DNA from: Cytobacillus sp. NJ13
GTDB lineage: Bacteria; Bacillota; Bacilli; Bacillales; Cytobacillaceae
NCBI GenBank assembly: GCA_030348385.1
Contig: JAUCFP010000006.1
Span: 1,178,001-1,242,000, forward strand
DNA: 64,000 nucleotides
Direction of reading: 5' to 3'
In this document: positions 52,802 to 61,473 of the stretch, piece after piece
Position numbering within the stretch: position 1 is the stretch's first letter
Layout: each line of letters begins with the position of its first letter
Position numbers and translations under genes: made by a program
The notes under the pieces: model-generated
What the model was told of the DNA's origin: nothing
Database searches by the model: none
What the model saw: only the letters and a program-made list of their open reading frames with translations

Positions 52802-53929
52802 TTATCGTTCGCAAGCAAAGTTATCCTTGTCTCTATCATGTTTTGAGTTATAGGCAGGATGTGTAGAAGGCACACCATTTGGATATACCTTCCTTAACTC
52901 TGTACAGTTTTGGTAGGACTCAGTGCTGCCTTCTGCAGAAGCCGAATTGCTGGCTGTACCACTGCTGTCATTCGACCCGCTGCCGCCGGCAATCCCCGAA
53001 CTTGATGAAGAACTGCTGGCTGCTGCAGAATCCAGGTCCCCTTTAGTTGTTCCCTCATCCCCGAGAGCCCATAACCCTTTATTGGCTTCCCTAGCTTCCC
53101 TTCCAAATACTCTGAAGTATTGACTGTATTTTACATCCGGATTGTAGGTGGATGGCTCAGCATAGCCATTCAGAACCAAGTGTGCATTGAACATTTTTTC
53201 ACGTATTTCATTTTCGTCCATATCATCAGTTGGGATGTCCACCCAAATGATTCTCAGCAGGCGGCCATACCGGTCTGTGTCAGAGACATCCTTTTGCATC
53301 CAGATTTTCTTGCCAGTCAGCTCAGATGTGGTAAATTGGCTTGCTTCTTTTCCGTATTCTTCGACTCTTGTTGTCGATTCGGGAGTGTTCACTCCAATTA
53401 GGCGGACCTTTCTTCCGTCTGATGTTTCAATTGTATCACCGTCTACGACTCTGCCAATGGTTACTAGTTCCAGGCCCAAGCTCTCTGCAGCCTGTTTTTG
53501 ACCCTGTTCCTGTTTTTGCTTTTCAGCTTCTTCTTGTTTCTGTTTTTCTTCCTGTTCTGCTTCCAGCCGTGCTTGCTCCTCTTCCTGCTTCTTAGCTTCC
53601 TCTTCTTTAGCCTTCTCTTCAGCAAGCTTTTCTTCTTCTGCCTTCTTATCTGCTTCATCCTGATCTGTCATTATTTGTTCTTTCTCAGGTTCACTTACTG
53701 TTTTTGTTGCATCAGAATCTGCAGTTGCTAAAAAAATGGATAACACAAAGCCAGCAGCCATAATCCAGCCAGATTTTTTAAAATTTATCTTAAATTTCCG
53801 GTACTGATTATTTAAATATAATCCAATTAAAAAGACAGCTAACCCAATAAGTGCGGCAGGAACTGCAATTCCCAGTAACAGCATAAACACAATAACAATA
53901 GTGATAATAGTCCCTCTTATAACTTTCAA
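52802..53929 (-). CDS. Secreted thermonuclease (SNase) with excalibur domain
   Basis: A 375-residue protein. Two membrane helices near residues 8-40 and 54-70 are followed by a Lys/Glu/Gln-rich coiled coil (about 90-150). The SNase domain (153-290) has VDGDTIET, VRLIGVNTPES and KIWMQKDVSDTDRYGRLLRI, with catalytic Asp, Arg and Glu. A Ser/Gly-rich linker leads to the C-terminal excalibur motif (YQNCTELRKVYPNG...DRDKDNFACE), a calcium-binding module. It should degrade extracellular nucleic acids at the surface. It starts at TTG with a GGGGAGAG site somewhat far off, so the start is not certain. Confidence 0.88.
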   Translation of the reverse strand: MKVIRGTIITIVIVFMLLLGIAVPAALIGLAVFLIGLYLNNQYRKFKINFKKSGWIMAAGFVLSIFLATADSDATKTVSEPEKEQIMTDQDEADKKAEEEKLAEEKAKEEEAKKQEEEQARLEAEQEEKQKQEEAEKQKQEQGQKQAAESLGLELVTIGRVVDGDTIETSDGRKVRLIGVNTPESTTRVEEYGKEASQFTTSELTGKKIWMQKDVSDTDRYGRLLRIIWVDIPTDDMDENEIREKMFNAHLVLNGYAEPSTYNPDVKYSQYFRVFGREAREANKGLWALGDEGTTKGDLDSAAASSSSSSSGIAGGSGSNDSSGTASNSASAEGSTESYQNCTELRKVYPNGVPSTHPAYNSKHDRDKDNFACER

Positions 53930-54059
53930 ACTCTTTTTTCTCTCCCCTTTTTACAATTATCCTAAATAAGCATAACTTTTTTCCACACAAATATAAACAC
54001 CAATTCACTTAAGAATTGGTGTTGAACATAAGCCCTTTTCTCATAATTTTTTGTATGCT

Positions 54060-54250
54060 TATGAACGCGGCCGTTGATTTCCGCAGCGGGCACTTGCTTT
54101 CCGCGGGGAGGAATGAGAGCCTCCTCGGCTATGCCTGTGGGGTCTCTCACTCCCTCTCCTCCCGCAGGACATTGAATAAACTTCCCTGAATCAACACCGC
54201 ACGAAGAAAATGCGGATGCATATTCGAGGATCAAGTACCCTCCGTTCCAA
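54060..54250 (-). repeat. Dispersed intergenic repeat, family B
   Basis: About 190 GC-richer bases with the pattern GTTGATTTCCGC, GCTTTCCGCGGG, GAGCCTCCTCGGC, GGGGTCTC, CTCCCGCAGGA and TTCCAATCAACTC. The two ends are inverted (GTTGATT/AATCAAC). This is a well-known element of Bacillus and Geobacillus intergenic regions, with no coding capacity. It fills most of the 390-base gap between the nuclease and serine dehydratase genes. Confidence 0.7.
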
Positions 54251-54319
54251 TCAACTCAGATTGTTAAACTTAATTGAAAAGTTTAATAGGAACAATCTTA
54301 CAAAACAGCCAATTTAAAT

Positions 54320-55198
54320 TTACAGTTTTTTCCCAAAAATCTCTTCCTGCAGTCTTCTTCCGGTTGGCGTTGCAGCCAGTCCTCCCTCAGCTGTTTCCCT
54401 GAGTGCTGAAGGCATGGATTGCCCGATAAGGAACATTGCGTTGATGACTTCATCACATGGAATTCTGCTTGTAATTCCGGCTAGGGCCATGTCTGCTGCT
54501 GTCATGGCGTTGGAAGCACCCATGGCATTTCGTTTTACGCATGGGACTTCTACTAGTCCGGCAACTGGATCACACACAAGGCCCAGCATGTTTTTAAGCG
54601 TTATTGCCATTGCTTCAGCAGCCTGTTTTGGTGTCCCGCCTGCCATTTCTACAATGGATGCGGCCGCCATGCCGCTTGCAGACCCTACCTCAGCCTGACA
54701 TCCTCCTGCTGCACCGGATATGGAGGCATTGTTTGCCACAACAAAGCCAAATGCTGCTGAAGTAAATAGAAATTCTATCATTTCCATTCGTGTAGGATTG
54801 AGGACTTCTTTTACAGCGAACAATGTACCTGGCACTACACCTGCCGAACCAGCTGTAGGGGTGGCACAAATTGTACCCATTGCTGCATTCACTTCATTGG
54901 TTGCAACTGCTTTGCTGACAGCGTCCAATAAAATGTTTCCTGATAATGCCTTTCCGCTCTGAATGTACTTTTGCAAAAGGACTGCATCTCCGCCAGTCAG
55001 ACCTGTAACAGACGTGACGCCTTTCAATCCCCTTTCAACTGCCTGTTCCATGACAGTCAGATTACGGTCCATTTTAGCGATTATTTCATCTCGAGTTAAA
55101 CCAGTAACTTCTATCTCCTGCTGAATCATGATTTCAGCAATTTTTACACCTTTATTTTCAGCGAGCTCAACAAGCTCAGCAACATTTCTAAACAACAT
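54320..55198 (-). CDS. sdaAA: L-serine dehydratase, alpha subunit
   Basis: A 292-residue iron-sulfur subunit that, with SdaAB, deaminates serine to pyruvate. Conserved cluster-bearing stretches CATPTAGSAG near residue 111, GCQAEVGSASG near residue 166 and CDPVAGLVEVPCVKRN near residue 212 are present. It lies 31 bases after the beta-subunit gene. Size and order match B. subtilis. Confidence 0.95.
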   Translation of the reverse strand: MLFRNVAELVELAENKGVKIAEIMIQQEIEVTGLTRDEIIAKMDRNLTVMEQAVERGLKGVTSVTGLTGGDAVLLQKYIQSGKALSGNILLDAVSKAVATNEVNAAMGTICATPTAGSAGVVPGTLFAVKEVLNPTRMEMIEFLFTSAAFGFVVANNASISGAAGGCQAEVGSASGMAAASIVEMAGGTPKQAAEAMAITLKNMLGLVCDPVAGLVEVPCVKRNAMGASNAMTAADMALAGITSRIPCDEVINAMFLIGQSMPSALRETAEGGLAATPTGRRLQEEIFGKKL

Positions 55199-55229
55199 TA
55201 GACTTTCCCTCCTGATGACCAGCTAACTA

Positions 55230-55892
55230 TTAGTCAACCATTCTGATAATTTGTGTGATATTCGGAAGCCCTTCAAGCTCCGTCATCACATCATGGCCGA
55301 TCTTCTGATCCACTTCAATAACCATGATTGCCATTTTTCCTTTTTCCTTGCGTGAAACTTCCATATGTCCAATATTAATCTGGTGCTTTGATAAAATATT
55401 CGTAACAGCGGAGATAACTCCAAACTGATCGTTATGAACAACTAAAATGGCAGGATGTTCACCAGATAATTTAAGTTCAAAGGAATTCAGTTCGGTTATT
55501 TCAATTGTGCCGCCGCCAATGGATATTCCTACAAGTTCAAGGTCACGTTCTCCATCGATAAGCTTGACTCTTACAGTATTGGGATGGTCTGTAACGGTAT
55601 CTTCAACTGTAAAAATGACTTCAATCCCTGCTTCTTCAGCTAATTGCAGGGCAGAAGGAATACGCTCGTCAAAAGTATCAAAGTCGAGGATTCCGCCGAC
55701 AATTGCAACATCCGTACCATGTCCTTTATAGGTTTTTGCAAAAGAACCATATAAAGAAATCTCGGCTTTGGACGGCTGTTTTCCGAAAAGAGTCCGGGCA
55801 ACACGCCCAATGCGTGCAGCTCCAGCAGTATGGGAACTTGAAGGTCCGATCATAACCGGGCCAATAATATCAAATGCTGATCTGTATTTCAT
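55230..55892 (-). CDS. sdaAB: L-serine dehydratase, beta subunit
   Basis: A 220-residue subunit with IGPSSSHTAGAARIGR near residue 14-29 and a C-terminal ACT domain (residues 147-218), which senses serine or a related amino acid. I chose the ATG at 55892 behind AAAGGGG; it gives exactly the B. subtilis length, while the frame continues upstream without homology. It comes second in the operon after the YheO-like regulator. Confidence 0.95.
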   Translation of the reverse strand: MKYRSAFDIIGPVMIGPSSSHTAGAARIGRVARTLFGKQPSKAEISLYGSFAKTYKGHGTDVAIVGGILDFDTFDERIPSALQLAEEAGIEVIFTVEDTVTDHPNTVRVKLIDGERDLELVGISIGGGTIEITELNSFELKLSGEHPAILVVHNDQFGVISAVTNILSKHQINIGHMEVSRKEKGKMAIMVIEVDQKIGHDVMTELEGLPNITQIIRMVD

Positions 55893-55975
55893 TTTGTATG
55901 CCCCTTTACTTTTAAGTTCTTTAAATTCAGATAGCTGCAATAAAAGATTACAGTTACCTTTTCCCAAAAATTTTC

Positions 55976-56659
55976 TTATTTATGCTCCACGGCAGCTTCC
56001 GGCTGCAGCTCATTAATTGTTCTGATTTTCTGCAGGTAATTATAAATAGTGAATTTGGAAACCCCGAGCACAGATGCGACATAATCAGTTGCCCCTTTAA
56101 TGAGGAATGTCCCTTTATCTTCAAGCTGGCGGACACATTCAACTTTTTCTTCGAGCGTCATCAATGAAGGTGCCTTCCTAAAGCCTTGAAGTACTTGATC
56201 CACCATCTCGTGAATAACATCCTGGACGGAATTAAAAAAGGTCTCCGATTTAGAAGAATGTTCATCAAAACTGATAAACTCTTCAATTTCTCCTCCAAAT
56301 TGCATGAGCAGACTAATATCATAATTAAGGCATAATGCACCAATTACTTTATTTTCATCATCCCGGAGAAAAATCGTGGATGATTTCATGATATTTCCTT
56401 TTTTGGATTGTGTTTTATAATTGGCTATATCATTAACTTCGTTTTTATGTTTGGCTAATTCATTCAATACGAGATCTGTGATGGGTGAGCCGATCTTCCT
56501 GTCCGTTATATCTCCTGCTATATGAATAAGCGATTTTTTTAAGTCGCTGAAATCGTGCACGGCCACTTCACAGCGGGAGCCAAACATTCGGACAAGCATA
56601 TCTGCGGTCCGGATCGCCAAGTCAAAAACAGGTCTATGGCATTCCTTCAACTTTGTCAC
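55976..56659 (-). CDS. YheO-like PAS/HTH transcriptional regulator
   Basis: A 227-residue protein with an N-terminal YheO-type PAS domain (about 10-120) and a C-terminal helix-turn-helix (DYVASVLGVSKFTIYNYLQKIR near 188-209). DauR, which controls D-arginine use, belongs to this family. It precedes sdaAB by 84 bases on the same strand, so it probably regulates serine degradation. A perfect cre site lies in its promoter region. Confidence 0.82.
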   Translation of the reverse strand: MTKLKECHRPVFDLAIRTADMLVRMFGSRCEVAVHDFSDLKKSLIHIAGDITDRKIGSPITDLVLNELAKHKNEVNDIANYKTQSKKGNIMKSSTIFLRDDENKVIGALCLNYDISLLMQFGGEIEEFISFDEHSSKSETFFNSVQDVIHEMVDQVLQGFRKAPSLMTLEEKVECVRQLEDKGTFLIKGATDYVASVLGVSKFTIYNYLQKIRTINELQPEAAVEHK

Positions 56660-56668
56660 TCCCTTTTA

Positions 56669-56682
56669 TGAAATCGCTTTCA
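56669..56682. promoter_or_regulatory. Perfect cre site before the regulator-sdaAB-sdaAA operon
   Basis: TGAAATCGCTTTCA matches the CcpA consensus with no mismatch and is nearly palindromic. It lies about 10 bases before the start codon, so CcpA binding would block transcription. Confidence 0.75.
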
Positions 56683-56791
56683 TTATTATACTACTCTATA
56701 TTTCTCTATAATTGCATATTAACATAAAAACATACATTGTTAAAACAAAATTTTAATAGTTACAAAAAAATTGTAAGATACATAAAAAATT

Positions 56792-56816
56792 GCCGCAGCA
56801 ATTAATCAGATGCGGC
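56792..56816 (-). terminator. Terminator of the 77-aa gene
   Basis: GCCGCA/TGCGGC stem with a 13-base loop and an AT-rich tail (CAATTTTTTATG) on the minus strand. Confidence 0.65.
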
Positions 56817-56825
56817 ATTTCTATA

Positions 56826-57059
56826 TTATACATTTTTTAATACAAGATAAAGCCTGTTGACTCGCTCGGTTCGTTCCTCCTCGGAAGCAAGATCAAATTT
56901 TTTCAGCAAATGGAATACCTCATTTAAAATATCCTGTGTATGTTCCTGCTGAAAAAAAGATTGAAACAAAGAACTCATATCGTCCGGCAGAAATTCTTTC
57001 TGCTGTTCAAACTTATTTTGTACATCTTCCGGTGTGTGATCCAATTTACATTCACTCAT
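56826..57059 (-). CDS. Small acidic protein of unknown function, 77 aa
   Basis: A 77-residue acidic helical protein with QNKFEQQKEFLPDDMSSLFQSFF and a closing EERTERVNRLYLVLKNV. It has an AGGAGGT ribosome site and a terminator, so it is likely real. The family is not recognised. It is divergent from the two-component operon. Confidence 0.6.
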   Translation of the reverse strand: MSECKLDHTPEDVQNKFEQQKEFLPDDMSSLFQSFFQQEHTQDILNEVFHLLKKFDLASEEERTERVNRLYLVLKNV

Positions 57060-57223
57060 AAAAAAAAACCTCCTGTATGACTGTTACTTGCTTTTTTCAA
57101 AATGATAAATCATTATTCTATTTTACCTTCTACAGTCCTATTAAAACATATACCTCTTCTGCATAGTTTCTTCAAACATTTCGACTATAATAGAAGTAAT
57201 TGATTTTGAAATGAGTGAGTCCT

Positions 57224-58618
57224 TTGAATAAACTTTCCATGAAGCTTGGCCTGCTGTTCTTTCTGATCCTTTTCGGGCTTGAAACAATTATGTTCTTCTT
57301 TTTACATAGTACCCTTGTTGAATCACGTGTGGAGGAAGAGCTTATAGCTCTGCAGACACGCGGCAATTCACACCGTGCTATACTCGAAAAGCATTTTGAT
57401 GAAAATACGATTTCCCATGTAGCTCTGATGGAATCCGAAGCAAATACAGATGTAGTCATTACAAATTCGGATAAAGATGTCCTTGGTGCTTCTGTTGATA
57501 TCAGTTTGATCCAAATGTACATAGAAAGGCCCCTATCATCTTCTATAAGGGAAGGCAAAACCATCGAGGACAATTGGAAAGAAGAAGATTATATCTCAAC
57601 AGTCAGCCCGATCGAACAGGATGGAGTGCTGATTGGCCATGTATATATGTTTCAGGATACAGCCTGGATTCAGTCGTTAATTTCGCGCTTGAATGAACAA
57701 TTTTTAATCGCCGGGTTTATTGCCGTCATTTTTACCATTACTATCATCATCTTTTTATCAAAGGCACTGGCAAAACCGCTGATTAAAATGAAGGAAGCTA
57801 CCTCACAATTAAGCAGCGGTGATTTTTCAGTTTCCCTTCCTAAAACCGGTGACGATGAACTTGGGGATTTAGCACGGTCCATTCAGTTATTGGCCAATGA
57901 CCTGAATTATCTCAGAGAAGAACGCAATGAATTTTTATCCAGCATATCGCACGAACTTCGCACACCTCTTACTTATATAAAGGGGTATGCGGATATCGTT
58001 CAGAAGCGGAACCTAAGCCCGGAAGAAAGAAATCAGTATTTATCAATTATCCTGGAGGAAACCAACCGGCTTTCAGATATGGTTAAAAATCTTTTTGATT
58101 TGGCTAAGATCGATAAAAATACCTTTGATATAATAAAAACGCCTATTGACCTGCAAGATTTTATGAGAAAAATTGAAACAAAATTTTCTCCGGCTTTCAC
58201 TGAAAAAGGCATGCAGCTTTCTGTTATTTGCTGTGAATCAATCACTATATCTGCGGATGCATCAAGGCTAGAACAGATCGTTTTTAATCTTCTGGATAAC
58301 GCCATTAAGTATTCCTCAGCTGGAGATAAAACAACAATTACTATAAGCAGGACCAAAAAACATGTCACCATTAACATAAATGATACCGGAAGAGGGATCT
58401 CTGAAGAGGAACTGCCCTTTATCTTTAATCGGTTTTACCGAGTGGATAAATCACGTGCAAGAGCTCTTGGAGGGACAGGTCTCGGACTCGCCATTGTTAA
58501 GGAACTTGTCCATGCGCATGGAGGGACTATAGCTGTCTGCAGCAGCGAAGGTGACGGAACAGAATTTGAAATTGTTTTTAAGGGAGAAACGGAATGTGAA
58601 AACAATACTTTTGGTTGA
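57224..58618 (+). CDS. Sensor histidine kinase
   Basis: A 464-residue membrane kinase. Helix 1 is at about 7-27 and helix 2 at 159-181, framing an extracellular sensor of about 130 residues. A HAMP domain, the phospho-acceptor His243 (SISHELRTPLTY), the N box NLLDNAIKYS near 290 and the G boxes DTGRGIS and GGTGLGLAIV follow. The start is uncertain: TTG at 57224 or GTG at 57215. The stop overlaps the response regulator by 23 bases. The stimulus cannot be read. Confidence 0.9.
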   Translation: MNKLSMKLGLLFFLILFGLETIMFFFLHSTLVESRVEEELIALQTRGNSHRAILEKHFDENTISHVALMESEANTDVVITNSDKDVLGASVDISLIQMYIERPLSSSIREGKTIEDNWKEEDYISTVSPIEQDGVLIGHVYMFQDTAWIQSLISRLNEQFLIAGFIAVIFTITIIIFLSKALAKPLIKMKEATSQLSSGDFSVSLPKTGDDELGDLARSIQLLANDLNYLREERNEFLSSISHELRTPLTYIKGYADIVQKRNLSPEERNQYLSIILEETNRLSDMVKNLFDLAKIDKNTFDIIKTPIDLQDFMRKIETKFSPAFTEKGMQLSVICCESITISADASRLEQIVFNLLDNAIKYSSAGDKTTITISRTKKHVTININDTGRGISEEELPFIFNRFYRVDKSRARALGGTGLGLAIVKELVHAHGGTIAVCSSEGDGTEFEIVFKGETECENNTFG

Positions 58619-59273
58619 CGATGAAACTAGAATGCTTGATCTAATTTCTTTATACTTAACTCCCCGAGGCTACAAGTGCATAAAATTGGCTTCAGGTTCA
58701 GATGCCCTGCTTTACTTAGAAACCCATTCTGCAGATCTCGTACTTTTGGATGTCATGATGCCTGAAATGGATGGATGGAAGGTATGCGAGGAAATAAAAA
58801 AATATTGGGATATTCCAATCATCATGCTTACTGCCAAAAGTGAAAAGCCGGACATTGTAAAAGGGCTGAACATCGGAGCAGATGATTATATTCTAAAGCC
58901 ATTCGATGAAGAGGAATTATCTGCAAGGATTGAAGCGGTTCTGAGAAGAAGCAAAAAAGATGGAAAAACCAAAACTTTTAAAGGGCTGGAACTTAAAGAA
59001 GATTCTTTTGAGCTATCCTATAAAAATAAGGAAATCCTTTTGACTCCAAAAGAGTTTTCAATGTTAAGCCTATTCCTCACCAACCTGAACAGAGTTTTTT
59101 CACGTGAGCATTTAATAGGCTCTGTATGGGGCTATGGGGTGTCAATCGAAGACCGTACCATCGATTCGCATGTCAGAAATTTACGGGAAAAATTAAGGAA
59201 AGCCGGGTTTCCTGCAGATGAGTATCTGACCACTGTCTGGGGAATGGGCTATAAATGGGCCGGGAAGGATTAA
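58596..59273 (+). CDS. OmpR-family response regulator
   Basis: A 225-residue DNA-binding regulator. The receiver has the acidic pair Asp8-Asp9 and the phospho-acceptor Asp52 (LLDVMMPEMDG), with a conserved Lys near 102 (LKPF). The winged helix at the C-terminus has TPKEFSMLSLF and ends GMGYKW. I chose the GTG at 58596 behind GGGAG. It follows the kinase gene and precedes the VTT protein by 3 bases, so all three are probably one operon. Confidence 0.93.
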   Translation: MKTILLVDDETRMLDLISLYLTPRGYKCIKLASGSDALLYLETHSADLVLLDVMMPEMDGWKVCEEIKKYWDIPIIMLTAKSEKPDIVKGLNIGADDYILKPFDEEELSARIEAVLRRSKKDGKTKTFKGLELKEDSFELSYKNKEILLTPKEFSMLSLFLTNLNRVFSREHLIGSVWGYGVSIEDRTIDSHVRNLREKLRKAGFPADEYLTTVWGMGYKWAGKD

Positions 59274-59276
59274 GGG

Positions 59277-59837
59277 ATGTTTTCTGAATCAATCGGCTGG
59301 CTATCAGAGGATCCGATATTGGCAGCTTTTTTTAGCATATCTATGAACATTGCTGCCGCGATAACGGGTGTCCTTCCTAGTGCCTTTATTACTGCGGGAA
59401 CAGTTGCCGCTTTCGATCTCAAAATGGGGCTGATCCTATTAATCATCGGAGAAGCAGCAGGAGCTATTATTAGTTTTATTCTTTTTCGCAAAGGAATCAC
59501 CAAGCTTACCTCCTCTTTTCCTCGGTTAAAGAATAATAAATTTTTTTCAAAGCTCCAGAATGCGGAAGGTCCAGATGCGTATTTCTTAGTTGTTTTGCTG
59601 AGAGTCTTGCCATTTGTCCCATCAGGTGCAGTCACGCTGGCAGCAGCATACAGCAAAATGAGGCTTCTGCCCTTTGGCATTGCCAGCACCATCGGAAAAA
59701 TACCTGCTTTAGTTATTGAAGCCTTTGCGGTTTCACATGCACTAAAATTAAAAATGGAGCTGCAAATAGCCATTTTCCTTTTAGCTGCTTTTTCCTTTTT
59801 GGTTTATTATTTGTGTAAAAATTATAAATTTAGTTAA
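59277..59837 (+). CDS. VTT-domain (TVP38/DedA-like) membrane protein
   Basis: A 186-residue membrane protein with about five helices and the VTT core: GEAAGAIISFILFRKG near residue 59-74, then RVLPFVPSGAVTLAAAYS near residue 109-126. This superfamily includes scramblase-like and DedA-like lipid transporters; undecaprenyl phosphate recycling is one proposed role. It is cotranscribed with the two-component genes, so it could be their target or an accessory. Confidence 0.8.
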   Translation: MFSESIGWLSEDPILAAFFSISMNIAAAITGVLPSAFITAGTVAAFDLKMGLILLIIGEAAGAIISFILFRKGITKLTSSFPRLKNNKFFSKLQNAEGPDAYFLVVLLRVLPFVPSGAVTLAAAYSKMRLLPFGIASTIGKIPALVIEAFAVSHALKLKMELQIAIFLLAAFSFLVYYLCKNYKFS

Positions 59838-59866
59838 AGAGCTTATCTTCGGAAGATAAGCTCTTT
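59836..59866. terminator. Bidirectional terminator, VTT gene/ydhK
   Basis: A 14-base-pair stem (AAGAGCTTATCTTC/GAAGATAAGCTCTT) between convergent genes. Confidence 0.85.
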
Positions 59867-59874
59867 ATTCTATA

Positions 59875-60474
59875 TTATTCTGATGGAGAAAGCTCGTTTT
59901 CTGTTACCCACATGTGGTTTTTTACTTCCTTCCCGTCAGCTGTAGTAAAGTCAACTGTATAGACTGTTGTTTCCTGCACAGAATCGATTTCAGCAGATGC
60001 TCCTTCCATCCCCTCCATGTGGCTTGCATTAATTTTTACCTCGTCGCCTTCTTTAAATGGTTCCTCTCCCGCATCAGCAATCTCTTCGTGAACTACCCAT
60101 TTATGATTTTTAACTTTTTTACCGCCGGTGGTTGGTGTATAAGAGACCGTATAGACTGTTGTATCATATGCACCTGCAACTGTTGCTTCAGCTCCCTCCA
60201 TCCCTTCCATATGTCCTTCTGTAATAAAGGCCTTGCTTCCAACTTCATATGTTGGATTTTCTGCTTCCTTTATTCCTTCAGGGACTTCTCCGGAGCCGGA
60301 ATGGTCCATGCCTGAATGGTCTCCTGAATGGCCGCTGCTTTCATTATTGGTTGTGCTTTCTTCATTGCTGGTACCTTCCTGTCCGGCATCCCCGTCATTT
60401 CCGCCGCAGGCAGTTAAAGTTAAAGCTGCAGCCAGAGAAACAAACCAGATGGCGAATTTTTTACTTGTTAGCAT
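59875..60474 (-). CDS. YdhK-like lipoprotein with two DUF1541 repeats
   Basis: A 199-residue lipoprotein. The lipobox L-T-A-C places lipidated Cys at residue 23, followed by an acidic, Asn/Ser/His-rich linker (GHSGDHSGMDHSG). Two copies of a 55-residue DUF1541 repeat follow, each with HMEGMEGA and TTVYTV. YdhK of B. subtilis has this arrangement. His/Met-rich motifs hint at copper contact. It lies beside a copper-storage protein gene. Confidence 0.82.
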   Translation of the reverse strand: MLTSKKFAIWFVSLAAALTLTACGGNDGDAGQEGTSNEESTTNNESSGHSGDHSGMDHSGSGEVPEGIKEAENPTYEVGSKAFITEGHMEGMEGAEATVAGAYDTTVYTVSYTPTTGGKKVKNHKWVVHEEIADAGEEPFKEGDEVKINASHMEGMEGASAEIDSVQETTVYTVDFTTADGKEVKNHMWVTENELSPSE

Positions 60475-60626
60475 ATCTATTCCTCCTTTTCTTTATGAAG
60501 TTAGTATGGCAATAAATTGTGCAGAAACTATGGAACAGGCATACAAAAGTCTAAAAATAATACTCGCTTAAAATAAGGAAAATATGTACATTTCTTCATA
60601 ACCGAATATTGCAAATAAAATCATTG

Positions 60627-60656
60627 AAAACAGACACCCTGCTGGATGTCTGTTTT
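60627..60656 (-). terminator. Terminator of the csp gene
   Basis: AAAACAGACA/TGTCTGTTTT stem with a 10-base loop. Confidence 0.8.
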
Positions 60657-60666
60657 GTCTGCTAAT

Positions 60667-60996
60667 TCAAGCAGCCATTTTACGGCATTCTTCCGCACAC
60701 TTAAAGCATGCCTCAGCACAGCGCTGGCAATGGCCGTGGTCGTGTTTTTTGCACTCATTTCCGCACGCTTCACAAATGTCTGCACATAGAGTGCAAATTT
60801 GCTTGGCAAAAGGGCTGTTTGACTGCATTGCCTTAGCTGCAAAGGCACAGATATCAGCACACTCCCTGTCCAGGCGGATACAATCTGCCATCATTTTAAC
60901 TTCCTCTTCTCCTAAGCATGCATCATAGCATACATTACAGGCCTTCATGCATTCTAAACAAGCCTGGATGCATTCTTCAAAAGATTTGTTATACAT
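60667..60996 (-). CDS. Four-helix-bundle copper storage protein (Csp, DUF326)
   Basis: A 109-residue cytosolic protein with 19 Cys, mostly in C-x-x-C or C-x-x-x-C spacing along four helices, which is the hallmark of Csp copper-storage proteins. No signal peptide is present, as in the cytosolic Csp3 group. It should bind many Cu(I) ions in its core. A GGAAGGATGA ribosome site precedes the ATG. Divergence of its Cys pattern from metallothioneins excludes that family. Confidence 0.88.
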   Translation of the reverse strand: MYNKSFEECIQACLECMKACNVCYDACLGEEEVKMMADCIRLDRECADICAFAAKAMQSNSPFAKQICTLCADICEACGNECKKHDHGHCQRCAEACFKCAEECRKMAA

Positions 60997-61090
60997 TATA
61001 TCATCCTTCCTTTAATCTCTTTACAAAGATACTCTACCCGTGCATTCTCTTAGTAAACTGCATACTTTCTGCATATATTGCGGCTGCCAA

Positions 61091-61414
61091 GAAAAGCGGA
61101 AGCGCCTTGCCCACAAAAGGAACGCAGACTAAGAACGCCACGTCCTGTGGCAACGTCTGCATGACCCCCATCCTGGGGGCCTCAAGCACAAGACGAGCCT
61201 CCCTGAAAGGCGTACTTTGCCTTTTTGGGAGGATTGCCCGATATGTGGAGGCGACTGCCCAGGGACGACAGGCATAAGACTGTTCCTGTAAGAAGGCGTT
61301 CTTCCTTCTGAAAGGAAACGGCTTATGACCCCGAGTCCCTAGGAGCCGCAACTAGACAAGCTTGTGACCTCGAGGGGGTAGGCGTTGGAACTAGACAGAT
61401 ATCGGCGTTCAAAA
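61091..61414 (+). repeat. Dispersed intergenic repeat, family A, copy 3 (expanded)
   Basis: About 324 bases starting GAAAAGCGGAAGCGCCTTGCC and ending CTAGACAGATATCGGCGTTCAAAA, as in the copy at 4974-5113. Extra internal segments (AGAACGCCACGTCCTG, GGCATAAGACTGTTCC) make it more than twice as long, perhaps through nested insertion. It fills the gap between csp and the LTA synthase gene and holds no gene. Confidence 0.72.
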
Positions 61415-61444
61415 ATGATACTTTCTTATCCCTCAAAAAAAAAA

Positions 61445-61464
61445 GCAGAGAGTTATCTCTCTGC
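61445..61464 (-). terminator. Terminator of the LTA synthase-like gene
   Basis: A GCAGAGAG/CTCTCTGC stem with a TTAT loop, followed by TTTTTTT on the minus strand. Confidence 0.85.
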
Positions 61465-61473
61465 TCCTAAATC

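Noticed and set aside
53341-53731. Leu/Phe-rich plus-strand frames opposite the nuclease coiled coil
   Set aside because: They are antisense of a Lys/Glu-rich repeat and arise from that composition.
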